This document shows positions 24,571 to 40,560 of a DNA stretch of 64,000 bases, one piece after another. Each line of letters opens with the position of its first letter. Position 1 is the stretch's first letter. The position numbers were made by a program, and so were the translations under genes. This DNA comes from Palaemon carinicauda (lineage: Eukaryota > Arthropoda > Malacostraca > Decapoda > Palaemonidae). Where the stretch lies: the NCBI RefSeq assembly GCF_036898095.1, contig NC_090730.1, positions 28,230,280-28,294,279 of the forward strand. Reading direction: 5' to 3'. The notes under the pieces were generated by a model. That model was not told where the DNA came from. It ran no database searches and worked only from the letters and a program-made list of their open reading frames with translations.

Positions 24571-26108
24571 AATAGTAACACTGTTCCTTTTATGGCACGT
24601 AGCTATGGCCTATACCCAAAGAGTACCATACAACTCGCATGTATAAAACAGATTTATTCTCCTTCTTGCAACGTAGTTGGATGGGGCTGTGTATGAACCA
24701 CTTCTGCCTCGCCATATCTCAGAAATTCATTGATGCGTTTCAACTACAATCATTTTAGCTGGTGGACGTGTGGGGAGGGGGGGGGGAGTGAGGGTTGGCC
24801 ATGGGCTTATTAAGTTCTGTGACGGATCATTATTAGAACAAGATGAGCTTCGACTCAAGTTGGAAAACCAGAATGCCACAAGTCGTAAGGCAACAACGGG
24901 AAAAGTATATGAATACAAATAGAGAAACATACAAGTAAAGAATAAAATATAAAACAAAAATAATAGAATTAAAACAATAACATCAAGAACATAAAGATAT
25001 ACAGAGAGGAAGGTTGTATTGGTGGTTTGGAACATGAGGAATAAAAACGAAGGTATAGAAAAGGATAAGTAAGAGGCAACCTCTCGATAAACCTCCAAAA
25101 ACAGCCCTCCTTGGTCCTTCTGCTTGATATATTGCATAAAAGAAAAAACAAAAGCAAGAGCGCATTGACGTAAGTGCTCTTGATTGATTGAATTTATCAG
25201 TTATCTGGCATATAATCAATCAATCAAGAGTTCATGAATGCATCCTCAAGTTAAACCACTCTAATCAAAGCTAGTATGAAAATAAGAATTTTGTAAGTTT
25301 ATCCTTTTTACTTATAAATCAATTTTTCTTGATGACCATTTTTTACACAACAGAATGTTATTTTTTATTAGGAATAAAACTAAATAATAGATTTTGCTCA
25401 TGACGTAAAAATGAACTGTCCATAATTTTGTGATATGTAAGAGTGTTAGTTTTATTTTTAAGTTATAGATAAAAAAAATCAAGAAGATTCGTGGTAGTTC
25501 ACGTTTCTGCGAAGAAATCTTAAATTTTTTAATGTTCTATTTCTGTCCCATTGGGGAAGATCATATGAATATCAGCTTTGTCTTGGTAGTTTCAGAGAAA
25601 CGTCTTGAGAAGACACATCTCCAATAATCTCTTCAGCGAATTTTAGAGAGAAATTACATATTAACCTCCTTCAATTTCAGTAAAGTACCATGGCGAATAT
25701 AAGTGTTGTTCAAATCCATTTACGTAAGCATGAGAAATATAAGTTTATTCCTGAAATACAGTACTATATAAGTTTGGCAATAAACATCGTAATTTGTCAA
25801 GATGAAAATTAAGTTTTCAATTAAATTTCATATACAGCCATTGGTTATTTTCACTTTTGAATCAATATCACACATCAACGGCCTATTTCTGCTGCAGAAG
25901 CTATATCTGCGTTGTGTAAGATTAGTTAACATAGCTTTGATTCGTGTCTTCCTTGAAGAGCGTTGCTACCTTTACTAGATGAGCTTCTTCGGTCCTTCGT
26001 ATTTGGGAAAGTGGCCATTGGACATCATATAATAATAATAGTATTATTATTAATTATTATTATCATTATTATTAATTATTATTATTATCATTAATTATTA
26101 TTATTATT

Positions 26109-26172
<64 letters not shown>

Positions 26173-26394
26173 TTGTTTACTCTAATCTAGTCATATTTTA
26201 TGTCTTTATAAATGTTCACATCTGTAATGTATGTATCGTATACTATATCTTTATAGTGTACTTATAACTCCATAATAACAGCAATATACTGTATAGTAAT
26301 AGGATCTACCAACTTTAGTGGGTAGGTAGATTTTTGTGTGCGTGTTTGTGTGTGCGTGTGCACGCAAAAAAAAAAAAAAAAAAAAAGAGACCCT
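24571..26394. other. Unannotated stretch with mixed ATT/TAA microsatellite
   Basis: Three overlapping minus-strand ORFs around 24727-25219 look like low-complexity translation. At 26028-26171 an ATT-rich run turns into (TAA)n, an inverted microsatellite pair. Confidence 0.6.
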
Positions 26395-26470
26395 ACCAAA
26401 AGAAGGATCCAATATCAAACTTTGTGATCAGCACATTCAGGACCCAATAACTCTCTAGTTATCTTAATCT
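26395..26470 (-). repeat. Family-A repeat 5' fragment
   Basis: AGAAGGATCCAATATC, a diverged middle, then ACCCAATAACTCTCTAGTTA match the 5' part of family A in reverse. A poly-A run precedes it at about 26366-26385. Confidence 0.6.
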
Positions 26471-28525
26471 GATACGGATCAGTAATCTTTTTTATTTATT
26501 TATTTAGTTAACACTGTGAAATATGCCATTTAAAAGAATATACTAATATCTATATCTTCTACGAAAATTTACCTATATGTGAGCCTTTCTATGTTCTTTA
26601 ATTACTATACCTCACGCTAAGCTAGAAAAGTATAAATTTATCTCGCGTTGGCGGAAGTATGCTCTCTCTCAGCATTTCCCGGTTAGATAGAATGTATTAA
26701 TGGCCTCTTTCTTGGTGTTCTTGGTGATGGTGTGAGACGCTCATCATTTATCATTAATAAGCCAGGCAATAAGATAATCTAGCAACTGGCTATAGACCGT
26801 GAAATCAAAGGGTTTTTTTTTTTTCTTAATTATGAATTTAAAAGATTTAATAACTGGAAAATGAGCATTGCTAAATGGGAAACATGCTTTCTGGAATAAT
26901 GAAGAATCTCATTTAATGTAGGCCTACCTCAAAAGGGGAAATTACCATGAATTTGAATTTTAATATTTAATCATGATATTAATGATTAACAAGGTGATTC
27001 AAAATGTAACCTCGAAGACTGAGGGATAGTGCATCAGAAACAAATTTATGATTACAGTCATAGTTTATGCCTCCCCGCTAACGAATCCCGCCATCAGCAC
27101 CCCTGGCTCACGACATGATTCTCTGGCCGGCCAACCTTTCCCGTCCTCTTCCTGGTTAGGCTTTTGCATTACGTCATCTGCCTTTTATCTCTTTACTGTT
27201 AAAATGTCCGCATGTCGTCTACTAAGCAAAATACAGCTAGATGATGTTCCTTCCAATATTCTATTCTCTTGATTAGATTTTACCTCTGCCTCTATAGTTA
27301 ATTATTTTATTTCAATTATCAATTTCCCGGAAGGTACAGTCAAACTCAAAAGTTCGCCAAGACTTCCTTATCGATGAGCCTAATATACTCACTTCACATC
27401 ACTAGGAATTTGATTATACAAGTGTGGCTACATATGGATAAGGTACTAGCAACAACAAAATCTGCTATATTTGTACAAGTGATGCGACAAAAAGGACAGT
27501 TAAATGGTCTGAGTAGATATGCACACACACGCAAATGCATACACACAGATTGAACCCTTCCCACCCCCTCTCCCCTTCCTAACTACCAAACACTAGTTGG
27601 GCAATTTGTGGGAGGTTGGAGTTTCCGAGTGTACCTTTCGGGGTACCCGTTCTCACCAAGGTATGATTACTACCCATACCTGAGGGACGGGGAAAGACCG
27701 AGTAGTTATAAGTTCAGTGATGCCTCTGAGCGTGATAGGAAAGAAATATAATCTTATTCATAGCCAGACACTTTCCCTTCAATATGTAAGGGATTGTTTG
27801 ATTGATTTGAAGTTTTCTGGCATCCTGACATCTAAGGTTATTGACTCCTAATATATAGGGGAGGATGGTTAGTACTATATAGAGGGGTAAAGATAAGAAT
27901 TGTTAGTGAACATAGCTTACTTACTTATACACTGGTCTTGGGGCAGCTTGTTGTAATCGCCATAACAGCGAACGTAGAATAAGTATATGTGAAATAAATA
28001 ATATAGCTATACGGAAGAAAGGGAACTAGAATAAAGAGTTAAATAGCTAGCGAGAGAAAATATGCTTACTATGGAAGCGCTCATCCCGGGCGCATTAACC
28101 TTTAGCCTTAACACATGTCGAACACCACCATAGGAAAAGAATTAAGCCATTGATGTGCAGAGCATAAACACATCTCCATCATGAATGTATAACGTAGTTG
28201 TGAACGAGAATTTGCAGAGAATACACACTGTAAATCAATCTCCAAAACTACCACAATACCGCATCGTGTATGTATAATGTTGTACGCAATTATGTAATAT
28301 GTTAATATTTTAACAACTGTAAGTTAGAGGAGGCTATAACGATCAACATACAAATCATTGTTATTCATTGTCTGACACATGGATTTTAGATCAATAACAT
28401 GTCAATTTATAATGATACTAACTCGCATATTGTCTATGTCGCCAGGTTTGATCACAACAAATAAATAGTGAATTCAACACTGCGGTATTAATTACTCCAC
28501 CATTAGTCACTAGAGAAAGAGGCGA
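26471..28525. other. Unannotated stretch
   Basis: No gene is recognised. 27590-27760 is less AT-rich and contains GGTATGATTACTACCCATACC-like symmetry, possibly a dispersed repeat, but only one copy occurs here. Confidence 0.5.
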
Positions 28526-31090
28526 CTACACTTGTTGACCCATGACCGCTCTTGATAGATTATTCCAATCTCTTCTGCCCTGTGCCACAGTCATCCAATC
28601 TCTAGGGTTCAAACCCTCCTGCTGGATATCCTCCTCTAAACACCTCCTCCAATCTTTTCTAGATAGTCCAGGAGGTCTACATTCATCTACATGTGCCAAG
28701 AAGACCCTTCTTGACCTTCTTTGCTCCTCCATTCTTGCAACATGCCCTCCCCAATTGTGTTCTTCTTCCCTTAATAAATCAACCAACATGTGGTTGTTTT
28801 GTTCGCTCTCTAAACTCCCAGTTATGTCTCCTCCTCCAGTTTTGTCTTTCTTGGTCGTATACTGGTCCCACTATGGTTCTTAATACTTTATTATAAAAAA
28901 CTTCAGATCCTTTTTCTTGCTCTTTTTGTCAATGACCATGCTTCACATCCATAGACCAGAATGGGCCTTATTATTGTATCATACGCTCTCAATTTTGTCT
29001 TTTCTGATATTGATCTTCTTTTGAGAAGTGTTGAAAAACTATAGAGACACCTGTTCGCAGATCCAATTCTTTCATTTATTTCCGCTTTCATTTTTCCATC
29101 TCTAGTTATTTTCATCCCCAAATATTCAAAGCCTTCTACCACTTCAATTTCCATTCCATCGATGTTGACGTTTCCATCTATCTCTTGTCTTCTAGCTATT
29201 TCTATGACTTTGGTTTTTTTCTTGATTTATTTCTATCCCTATTCTTTCTGCTGCTCCTCTGAAGATATTGATAAATATTTCCATATCCCTCAGATCTTCC
29301 GTCACTATATCTATATCATCTGCATACCCTAGACAGTTAACGGCCACTTCCCTATACTTAATTCCCTCTATTCTGCCTGTGATCGTTCTTGCTACTTTTT
29401 TTAATCATGATATTGAACAACGTCGGTGACAATATACATAACTGCTTCAGCCCGGTCTTTATATCTATTGGTGATGATAGCTTTTTTCCATATCTTAGAG
29501 CATTTTGTATCTATGTAGCATGCTTGAGTCATTCTGATTAATTTATGTGGTATACCCATTTCCCTCATGATGCTCCACATTGATGGTCGGTGAATGCTGT
29601 CATATACTTAAAATTTATTGTGTTCCCAGAAATTTTGAATGATCTGTCGTACAGTGAAAAGCTGGTCTGTTGTTGGCCTTCCCTTCCTAAAACCAGCTTG
29701 ATACTCAATAATGTTCCCTGCACATTGTCTCATTTGTTCATGTGTAAAGATGGTCAAAATCTTGTAGGCAGTAACAAGTAAATTTATTCCTCTATAATTA
29801 CTACATATTAGTTTATCCCCCTTCTCGTGTAGTGGTATCATTATCCCTCCCTCCCATCTATCTAGTGTTATTCCTCCTTCCATATTATTGTTATGAGGTC
29901 ATGCAGCTTTTCCTCCAGGGTATCCCCACCATATTTCCATATTTCAGTTCGAATATTGTCTATTCTTGGTCTTTTATTATTCTTTAACTCTTTAATTGCA
30001 CTTCTCACATTATACCTCGTCGGAGCTTCTATTTCTAATTCAGAATCAAAGAAGATTATTGGCTCCATTGGGTTGTCAGGTTCAGGGTGATTTAATAATT
30101 CCTCAAAATATGTCCTCTATCTTTCCATTACCCTATTTTCATCTGTTTTTATTACCCCATTTTCTTCCTTAACCATGTTTTAGTGTTGCTTGGTATCCCT
30201 TTCTTATTTCCTGTATACCTTGATAATGCCTTCGTATTCGTCCCTCCTTTATCTCTTTATCAATCTCGTCTAGCTCTTTGTTGAAAGCTTGTCTCTTTTT
30301 TTTTTCTTCTCATTGTTGTTTAGACTTCCCTTCCTCTGTCTCCTTAAATCTCTAAATTCTTCATTCTCCGGGCTCTGAAGGGACCGAATTTTAGCTTCCT
30401 TCCTTCTCTTTGCTACTTCCTTACATTCTTCATCATACAATGTGTTCCCTGTGCATATCCAATCTCCTCCTCGGTTACTTCTCTAATCGTTTCCTCAATG
30501 TTTCCCCACTTGCCATTAATAACATCTCTCCACTCCCAACCCGCCTGCTCCTCCTCTGGTATCTATTTGTCAGCTTCAATTGGAAATTATTTCTTGTATT
30601 ATCCTCCTTCAGTTTATCTACATGAAAACGTTTTATCTTCTCTACTGGTCTAGAACTTTCCACTTTCAAATTGGTTCTTATCTTAGCACATACAAGGTAG
30701 TGATCTGCGCTGCAGTCAGCTCCTCTGAAACTTCTTACATCCTCCAGGGTTCCCCAGTATTTCCTACTGATAAGTATATGGTCTATTTGATTGTTTGCCC
30801 TTCCGTCTGGGGATCTCCATGTCTATTTATGAATTTCTTTATGCGGGAATATGCTTCCTCCTATTCTGTAGTTGATTGCAAGTGCGAATGATATTTCTTA
30901 GTCCATTATCATTAGATGTAACATGTAGACTTTCATTTCCAATTGCTGGAGTGAATGCCCCTACTTCTCCACCTGTCTTTGCGTTAAAGTCTCCCATTAG
31001 CATAATTATATGATGTTTTGAAGGGCCATTTATTGTGTGCTGTAGACTGTCATAGAAATCGTCTTCTTCTTCCCCAGTACCAGCTTCTGT
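28526..31090 (-). pseudogene. Decayed RTE-like LINE (endonuclease, RT, C-terminal end)
   Basis: On the minus strand, endonuclease blocks come first: LMGDFNAKTGG near 30990, NNQIDHILISRKYWG near 30780, CSADHYLV near 30700. Then reverse transcriptase: CSNYRGINLL near 29810, QAGFRKGRPTTDQLFTVRQI near 29700, the catalytic LGYADDIDIV near 29320, FEYLGMKITRDGKM near 29120 and ILVYGCEAWSLTKR near 28940. The C-terminal end (HVARMEEQRRSRRVFLAH, 28650-28750) closes it. Stops and frameshifts split it into at least eight pieces. The start of the endonuclease is missing, cut at the family-A repeat at 31092. It differs from the LINE at 1-2776. Confidence 0.88.
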
Positions 31091-31091
31091 T

Positions 31092-31097
31092 GGGGCA

Positions 31098-31149
<52 letters not shown>

Positions 31150-31857
31150 GTTATTATTATTATTATTACTTGCTAAGCTACAACCCTAGTTGGAAAAGCA
31201 GAATGCTATGAGCCCGGCTCCAACAGGAAAAATAGCCCAGTGAGGAAAGGAAATAAGGAAACTACAAGCAAAGTAATTACCAATTAAAATAAAGTATTTT
31301 AAGTACAGTAACAACATTAAAATAAATTTTTCATATATAAACTATAAAATTATTTAAAAGAAAACAAGAGAAAGATAAATAAGATAGAATAAGTTTGCCC
31401 AAGAGTACCCTTAAGCAAGAGAACTCTACCCCAAGATAGTGAAAGACCATGGTACAGAGGCTATGGCACTATCCAAGACCATAGAACAGTTTTTTTTTAT
31501 TTTGGAGTGTCCTTCTCCTAGAAGAGCTGCTTACCATAGCTAAAGAGTCTCTTCCATCCTTACCAAGAGGAAAGTAGCCAATGAACAATTACATTGCAGT
31601 AGTTAACCCCTTGAGCAAGGAAGAATTGTTTGGTAATCTCGGTGCTGTCAGGTATATGAGGACAGAGGAGAATATGCGTAAAAAATAGGTCAGACTATTC
31701 GGTGTATATGCAGGCAAAAGGAAAGTGAGCCGTAATCAGAGAGAAGGATCCAATGTAGTACTGTCTGGCTAGTCAAAGTACCCAATAACTCTCTAGCGAT
31801 ATTATCTCAACGGGTGGTTGGTGCCCTGACCAACCTACTACAACATAACAACAGCAT
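31092..31857 (-). repeat. Family-A repeat, near full length
   Basis: (ATT)n tail at 31097-31167, then the whole family in reverse: TAAGCTACAACCCTAGTTGG at 31173, GAAAGACCATGG near 31440, AGAAGAGCTGCTTACC near 31520, AATTACATTGCAGTAGTTAA near 31588, GAGAAGGATCCAATG near 31741 and GGGTGGTTGGTGCCC near 31813. This is the best copy for a consensus. Confidence 0.9.
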
Positions 31858-32556
31858 GTGAAATAATATAAGAAACGGAGATAGGTAACACCAAAGGTTG
31901 AGGGATGTGGGCGGGAGCCTTGTTTCCCCCGTGGGCGTCTTCAGGGTTGGACATAACTCACACGATTTTCTCCGGTTGATTTTTCCCCCAAAATAATTAC
32001 CCTATTCAAGACAGCAGTTGCTTCTAGAACAACTGCAGTGAGATAATCAAGAATTCAATTTGCTTGGAATATCATCCAATAAAATGGCCATTCAAACTAA
32101 CCAGATGGAAATCTTTACAATTGATCAAATTCCGACCCGGATGTAAATATGACGCAGTCATATTTTTACTGGATGGAATCCGGGACTCGGTGAATCTTCA
32201 GTTAACGAGTTCCTCCCTCTGTACTTGTTTTATATGTATTTATATATGTGATCATATATATCATATTCCTCTTTCTATTTTTTAAGTTTATATAATATGG
32301 CTATATATCTGAGTAATTTGTGAATGATTTTGGACCTTAATAGCTTGTTTGTAAGGCTTAAACTCTTTGGTGACACAATTTGATTTTACTTGGTCCAGAG
32401 CAATGAAATGAACTTAATCATATAATACTGTTATCGATTTTAAGTTTCTTTGCACTGTCTGTATAACACGTTGTGAGATAAGATTTCAAATATGTATCGG
32501 CTACAATTTATCTGAACCTGCAACCAAGAGGGAGACACACACACATATATATACAT

Positions 32557-32637
<81 letters not shown>

Positions 32638-33115
32638 CAAAGAAAGGAGTGGGCATCACTTATAAAGATAAGCAGGATGAGGAATGGGCTAGGATTGATA
32701 CACGAGTGGTTAGGTGGCCTTGAAAGATTCAAGGATGTGGTCTACAGAGGTGGAATGAAGAAATAAAATTCTATTATTAACATTATCATTCATGTTATTA
32801 TTTTCTTACATATCACTACGGCACTGACGCACGCTACTCCAGTCATTTGTTTGTGACTGCTTAAAAAAGCAAAAAAAAAAAATTCTTTGACTTTCCGCCA
32901 AAGAAACTTGTACCATTCAGGTAGATTTAACGTAAAAGATTGTTATAAATAAGCACAAAAATCTATTAATTTAGCAATGAAGCTTCCAAAGAGTAGAAAT
33001 ATCCGTACATGTAAAAATTGAATTATTATATTAACGAAGAGCAAAAGATATGAATCAGCAAGAAATTAAATATATGTCAAATAGTCAAGCCTTATAACAA
33101 CCTCTTTGAGACTAC
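31858..33115. other. Unannotated stretch with (CA)n/(TA)n
   Basis: Compound microsatellite at 32536-32632: short CA runs followed by about 29 TA units. No gene is recognised. Confidence 0.65.
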
Positions 33116-33735
33116 AGTTATTATTATTTTACTAGATAAACTACAACCCTAGTTGGAAAAGTAGGCTGCTATAAGCGCAAGGACTCCAACCGGGGAAAAT
33201 ATTCCAATGAGTAAAGGAAATAACGAAATAAATAAACTACAATCAAAATAAAATATTTCTGAACAGTAACCACATTAAAATAGATCTCTCATATAAAAAC
33301 TATAAGATATAATAGTGTGCCCTAGTATTCCCTCAAGCAAGAGAACTCTACCCGAAGACAGTAGAAGACCATGGTACAGAGGCTATGCCATTACCAAGGA
33401 ATAGAGAACAATAGTTTAATTTTGAAATTTGCTTTTCCTAAACGAGCTGCTTACCATAGCTAAAGAATCGTTTCTACGCTTATCAAGAGGAAAGTAGTCA
33501 CTGAACAATTACGGAGCAATAGTTAAGCGAAGAATTGTTTGGTAATCTCAGTGATGTCAAGTATATGAGGACAAGGGAGAATGTGGATAAAATAGGCCAG
33601 ACTATTCGTTGTATGTGTGGATAAAGGAAAAAATCAACCGTAACCAGAGAGAGAGATTCAATGCAGCACTGTCTGGCCAGTTAACGGACCTAATAACTTT
33701 AGCGGCAGTATCACAACGGGCGACTACTTAAGCTT
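33116..33735 (-). repeat. Family-A repeat, near full length
   Basis: TTATTATTTTACTAGATAAA start, then the reverse-complement landmarks of family A through AGAGATTCAATGCAGCACTG and AGCGGCAGTATCACAACGG. More diverged than the 31.1 kb copy. Confidence 0.85.
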
Positions 33736-35640
<1,905 letters not shown>

Positions 35641-36232
35641 CACATTGGATCCAGTTCTGGTTATGGCTCAGTGCTTCTTTACCTGCACATACTCCCGATA
35701 GTCTGGCCTATTCTTTCCACTTCTCCTCTGTCCTCATACACCTAAAAACACTGAGATTACCAAACAATTCTTCTTTGTTCAAGGGGTCAACTATTGCACT
35801 GTAATTGTTCAGTGGTTGCTTTCCCCTTGGTAAGGGTAGAAGAGACTTTGGCTATGGCAAGCAGCTCTTCTAGGAGATATTATTCCAAAATCAAACCATT
35901 GTCCTCTAGGCTTGGTTAGTGCCATAGCCTCTTCTGTACCATGGTCTTCCACTGTTTCGGAGTAGAGTTCTCTTGAGGGTACACTCGGGCACACTATTCT
36001 ATTTTATTTATCTTCCTCTTGTTTTTCAGAGTTTCTTTAGTTTATAAATGCCAAATTTATTTTAATGCTATTACTGTTCTTGAAATATTTTATCCCAGTT
36101 GATTATTGCTTCTTTTGTAGTTTATTCAATACCTTGTTTCCTTTCCTCGCTGGGCTATTTTTCTCCGTCGGAGCTTTTATGCTCATAGCTTCCTACTTTT
36201 CCAACTAGCGCTGTAGATTATCTAATAATGAT
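35641..36232 (+). repeat. Family-A repeat, 5'-truncated
   Basis: Begins near ATAGTCTGGCCTATTCTTTC, includes TTGTTCAGTGGTTGC, AGCAGCTCTTCTAGGAG, ACCATGGTCTTCCACTG and CTTTCCTCGCTGGGCTATTT, and ends TTTTCCAACTAGCGCTGTAG with a short TAATGATGA tail. Confidence 0.88.
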
Positions 36233-36249
36233 GATAATCATCATCATCA

Positions 36250-36545
36250 TCGTCATCTCCTCCTATGCCTATTGACGCAAAGGGCCTCGGTTAGATTTCT
36301 CCAGTCGTCTCATCTTGAGTTTAACTTCGATACTACTCCACTCATCATCTCTTACTTCACACTTCATAGTTCTCAGCCATGTTGGCATGGGACTTCTAAC
36401 TCTTTTAGTGCCTTGTGGATCCCAGTTAAACGTTTGGTGAACTAATCTCTCTTGGGGAATGCGAAGAGCATGCCCAAACCATCTCCATCTACCTCTCACC
36501 ATGATCTCATCCACATATGGCACTCGAATAATCTCTCTTAATAAT
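36250..36545 (-). pseudogene. LINE C-terminal fragment
   Basis: The minus-strand translation contains RWRWFGHALRIPQERLVHQ and WRTMKCE-like blocks (read as TWLRTMKCEVRDDEW), followed by LEKSNRGPLRQ. This is the C-terminal end typical of RTE-type LINE ORFs. A (GAT)n tail follows on the 3' side (36234-36256), as RTE elements often have. Truncated at the 5' side by (TAA)n. Confidence 0.7.
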
Positions 36546-36577
36546 AATAATAATATTAACAATGATAATAATTATGA

Positions 36578-36617
<40 letters not shown>

Positions 36618-37085
36618 GAAATGATAGAAATTATAATAATCGGTATTCTAATAATGATAATAATAATGATAGTAATAATAATAAGACAATTCCTATTAAT
36701 CACTGAAAAATTGCATCAGAATAGAAGCGCCTACTCTCTGCAACAGCAGAATCACGACTACCGCACAGGGTGGGGGGGGGGGAGAACCTCTTGTCTGAAG
36801 AGCGCTATATACTTCTTAAGTATTCTAAACCCTGCGGCACCGCAAGGATTAGCAATGCATGTGGTTAACAAACCACTACCGTCCGGATATTCTGCCGCGC
36901 GAACATCGTATGAAGGCCCTCGTTGATCTACATTGATTTCTAAACCGCACGGACGAAACCGCACGATTTCAATTCGCTCGTTTGAAGCGATATTCGTGGT
37001 TCAACTGTTGCAGAAGGTATGCGTTCCTTTTCTGCTGCTATTTTTCAGTGATTTATATAAATTATTATTATTATTATTATTATTA

Positions 37086-37131
<46 letters not shown>

Positions 37132-37236
37132 CATATACTGTAATAGAAGAGGCACACTAAATGAAATAAGAACATAATTATACAAGTGATTGTTTTATTT
37201 TTCATATATGATACGTAAAATGAATTTGATTCAATC

Positions 37237-37308
<72 letters not shown>

Positions 37309-37499
37309 CGATCAGTGTTTTGCAATGTTTCGGTCATGTTAAAAGAAATGAGTATGATAGTTGCTGAAAAGAATGCACAAGCGGGTAATGTAATGAGGAA
37401 TGTTGAGAGAATGACATAGAAAGAACTAAATAGATGATGTACAGATGAATAGCTACTGAAAACGAAATGCACCCAATAGTAGTGTTTCCATCATCATCA

Positions 37500-37540
<41 letters not shown>

Positions 37541-37551
37541 GTTGTTGTTGT

Positions 37552-37582
<31 letters not shown>

Positions 37583-38929
37583 TTTGTGTAGGTCCAACCT
37601 TTGCGTAGTTGCTTTTTTTAAGCACCCTGTACATTATTTACACAAAAACCAGTCTCTCCTTTGCGTCCTCCACTCGAACCAACACCGCCAGACTGAGTAT
37701 TCGGTACTGATGCAGATGAACCGCACTGTAAACAAACGTTCGTGTTAAGATATGCTTTTTAGCGGACATATTTCCGTGCGGAAAAAAATCCGTTCATGTG
37801 AAGCTTGATTTCAGTATCCCTCTCTTGAAGGAGTTGGTAAAGTGTGCTCTCTACTCTTACCATGAGGACAAATACCAGCAGAGCGGGTACACCGCTGCTA
37901 CCCATAGACCTTGCTGCTACCCACGAAAGTGAGAGTCTCAGCCGTATATGGTGAAGTATGCTTAGACGAGGCGCCCAAAACTCCAGACAAGACGGATGAA
38001 GTTAAACCTGTTTTGTTTAAAGACTGTCTGGTGATAGATCTTACATATTACAACACACGCTGCTCCAGACATTTCTCTGCAACTGCTTCAGAAACCTAAA
38101 CCAAATTTTTTTGACTACTGTATTTGTAAAAATCTTAACACTGATATATGAGCAGACTGATTTTCTGAGCAGGCCTAAATTCAATCACTTTCCAGCTCTC
38201 ACCTATGGGTTTTGTCAATCAATTCCAGCCAAAGCGTGTCTTGTGCTGATGTGTTCCAAAGGGTTTTAAGAAACGGCTAATTGAATCTAGGCCCGCTATA
38301 GAGAACAACGAAATAAAAGATCATAACTTCAAAGATTTAATTAAAGAATTATGGGTAATTTTTGCCGCTGAGAGGAATGTACAAGGGATATTTATCCAAT
38401 TGAATATGTATTGTTTCTTTTTACATTCGCTAAGGAAGAAATATCCTTTAGGTTGGTTAATTTCTTATTGCAGATTTTGTCCCAAGAATGTCAGATTTGA
38501 GCAATATGGTTATGAATTATGAAGTATATTAGACATGCATCAAACAGTTATTAATATTAATTTCATTGTAACTATAATTTGTCATCTGCACTTCGAATGA
38601 ATTTTGGTGGAATCACTTTAGTCGGCAGTTACTCTGCCATTTGATAATTATATATGCTGTAACATCAGATCCCATAAAAATTGTTGAGATAAAGAAAAGA
38701 ATAACGCATAGTATAAGCTTAAGAACTGGTAATAGTCTAATTTTTAAGCTATTCAAAAATGAGCAAATGGCAGGATTATAATCCCCACAGGCGTTATTAA
38801 AAGTTTTATTTAGATATAAACATACTTTCAAAGACTAAAATATCCATCTTATTTGCAAGTGGACAGGTGTGTCTAAAATCGTGTTACTGAAGCAGTGCTC
38901 GATGGGTCTAAGTGTTGTAAAGAGAGTGT
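36546..38929. other. Unannotated stretch rich in microsatellites
   Basis: (ATT)n at 36578-36616 and 37059-37132, (GA)n at 37233-37303, (ATT)n then (GTT)n at 37494-37582. Between them no gene is recognised; the plus ORF at 37911-38099 shows no known domain. Confidence 0.65.
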
Positions 38930-39085
38930 ATACACCCGACTATTCAGTAGGTGTGTAGGCAAAATGGGTGTATGCTACCTAGAGAAGATCAATCATTAAA
39001 CGGCCTGGCCCGGCCAGTCCTTAAAAGATCATATAACTTTAAAGTGGTAGTGTCTCAACAGGTGTCTGGTGACTAGACAGCCCTT
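38930..39085 (-). repeat. Family-A repeat 5' fragment
   Basis: CCGACTATTCAGTAGGTGTG, GGCCAGTCCTTAAAAGATCA and AGTGGTAGTGTCTCAACAGG match the reversed 5' part of family A with many changes. Confidence 0.65.
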
Positions 39086-40255
39086 CTCTTTACATGTAAT
39101 AACGTTTTCTGTATTAATTTTGTGCCAAAGAAACCGAATTGTTTATACGAAATTGTTATAGTAATGTGATTCAGTATTAGATATGACATGTAATTAACTG
39201 GGCCTGGCTATAACTCAGTAATAATTTCCACTTCTATTGAACTTATTGGACTTGTTGAAGGTCAGTGAACACATGTGAACCTTATCTGGATTTTTATAAT
39301 AATTTCTGCTGATAAATATGTAAAATTGTTATTTGTTTAGTCATTCTTGCTCCCAGGTTAAAATGCATCTCTTTAAAAATTATTTCCTTCGCCTTCTCAG
39401 TCTCAGCCTTGTAGATGCACTTGTATTTTACTATCCGTCTAACGCCTGACGATTCTATTAGTCGCAGGGAAACCCCTTAAGGTTGAGTGTTAATAACTCC
39501 TTAACAGTCTCTTAGAAATGTGTGTTGCCATCGTAATTCGAGATCATAGTATTTTGAAGATGCCGCAAAATTTACCTTTCAGACATTGAATTCTCAGACA
39601 AGCATATCAACCTTGCATCTCAGCTTCCCTTTCACGTATGTTCACCGTAGCTTCCCATTATATTATCTTAATAAGTAAGTAATATATTTCATAATTTGGT
39701 TTTCTAGCGATCTTATTCTATTCTGAGAATAGGAAGAGGCAACAAATCATTCATTCCTTTATTGTTTATTTCATTCACGAATCATTTCTTTGAGTTAGGC
39801 TGTTTTCAACAACAGATATACGATGTAGGTATTTAGTATTCTGTTGAATTAAATCACATGTAGGCTACAGGTAGTGATTGTTGTGCGCATACTAGAAAGA
39901 AAGACCATTATAGGAAGGGCTGTCGTGGCTCGCCCGTGTCCCTTGGCCAAATTTTGTTAGTTATAACTAGTTAAAACTACTAAAAATTTGTTTCAAATGT
40001 CAATAACTGTTATACATTATACACATCAAAAATATTTATAGTTAAATGCAGATCCATACATTTATAAAAATACCTATAGTGATATCCTGACATCCCAATA
40101 ACATTTGAAAAAGATAAAAAGTGCTAGTTTTGAAAAAGGAAAATATTACACGCTTTCAAAGAAGCTTAATAAATGAAAGTTACGAGATGGAAAACATCAC
40201 ATCATAAGGGATCAGAAAATGCTGGGTCCTTTTCCTTTCCTTACATTAGATGAAA

Positions 40256-40345
<90 letters not shown>

Positions 40346-40560
40346 TCTTCATAACAAAACCACTCCATTCAACCATCTCTTCCTTTTTATTAAAAATGAA
40401 ACCGTATTTTTGGTTAGGTCAAGTTGTAATAAAAACAGAGGATATTGCAAATATTATCTCACCAAATGGATAGAACATTGGAGATAATAGACATCTTCAG
40501 GAAAATCTGTAAACTTAGGACCTTTTTGTTTCCAACCATACGAAGAATAAAAGATAATGA
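39086..40560. other. Unannotated stretch with (TC)n
   Basis: (TC)n at 40259-40337 with about 39 units. No gene is recognised. Confidence 0.6.

Noticed and set aside
27540..27760. A possible further SINE with GGTACCCG and CATACC symmetry
   Set aside because: Only one copy in the window and no pol III boxes at the right spacing.
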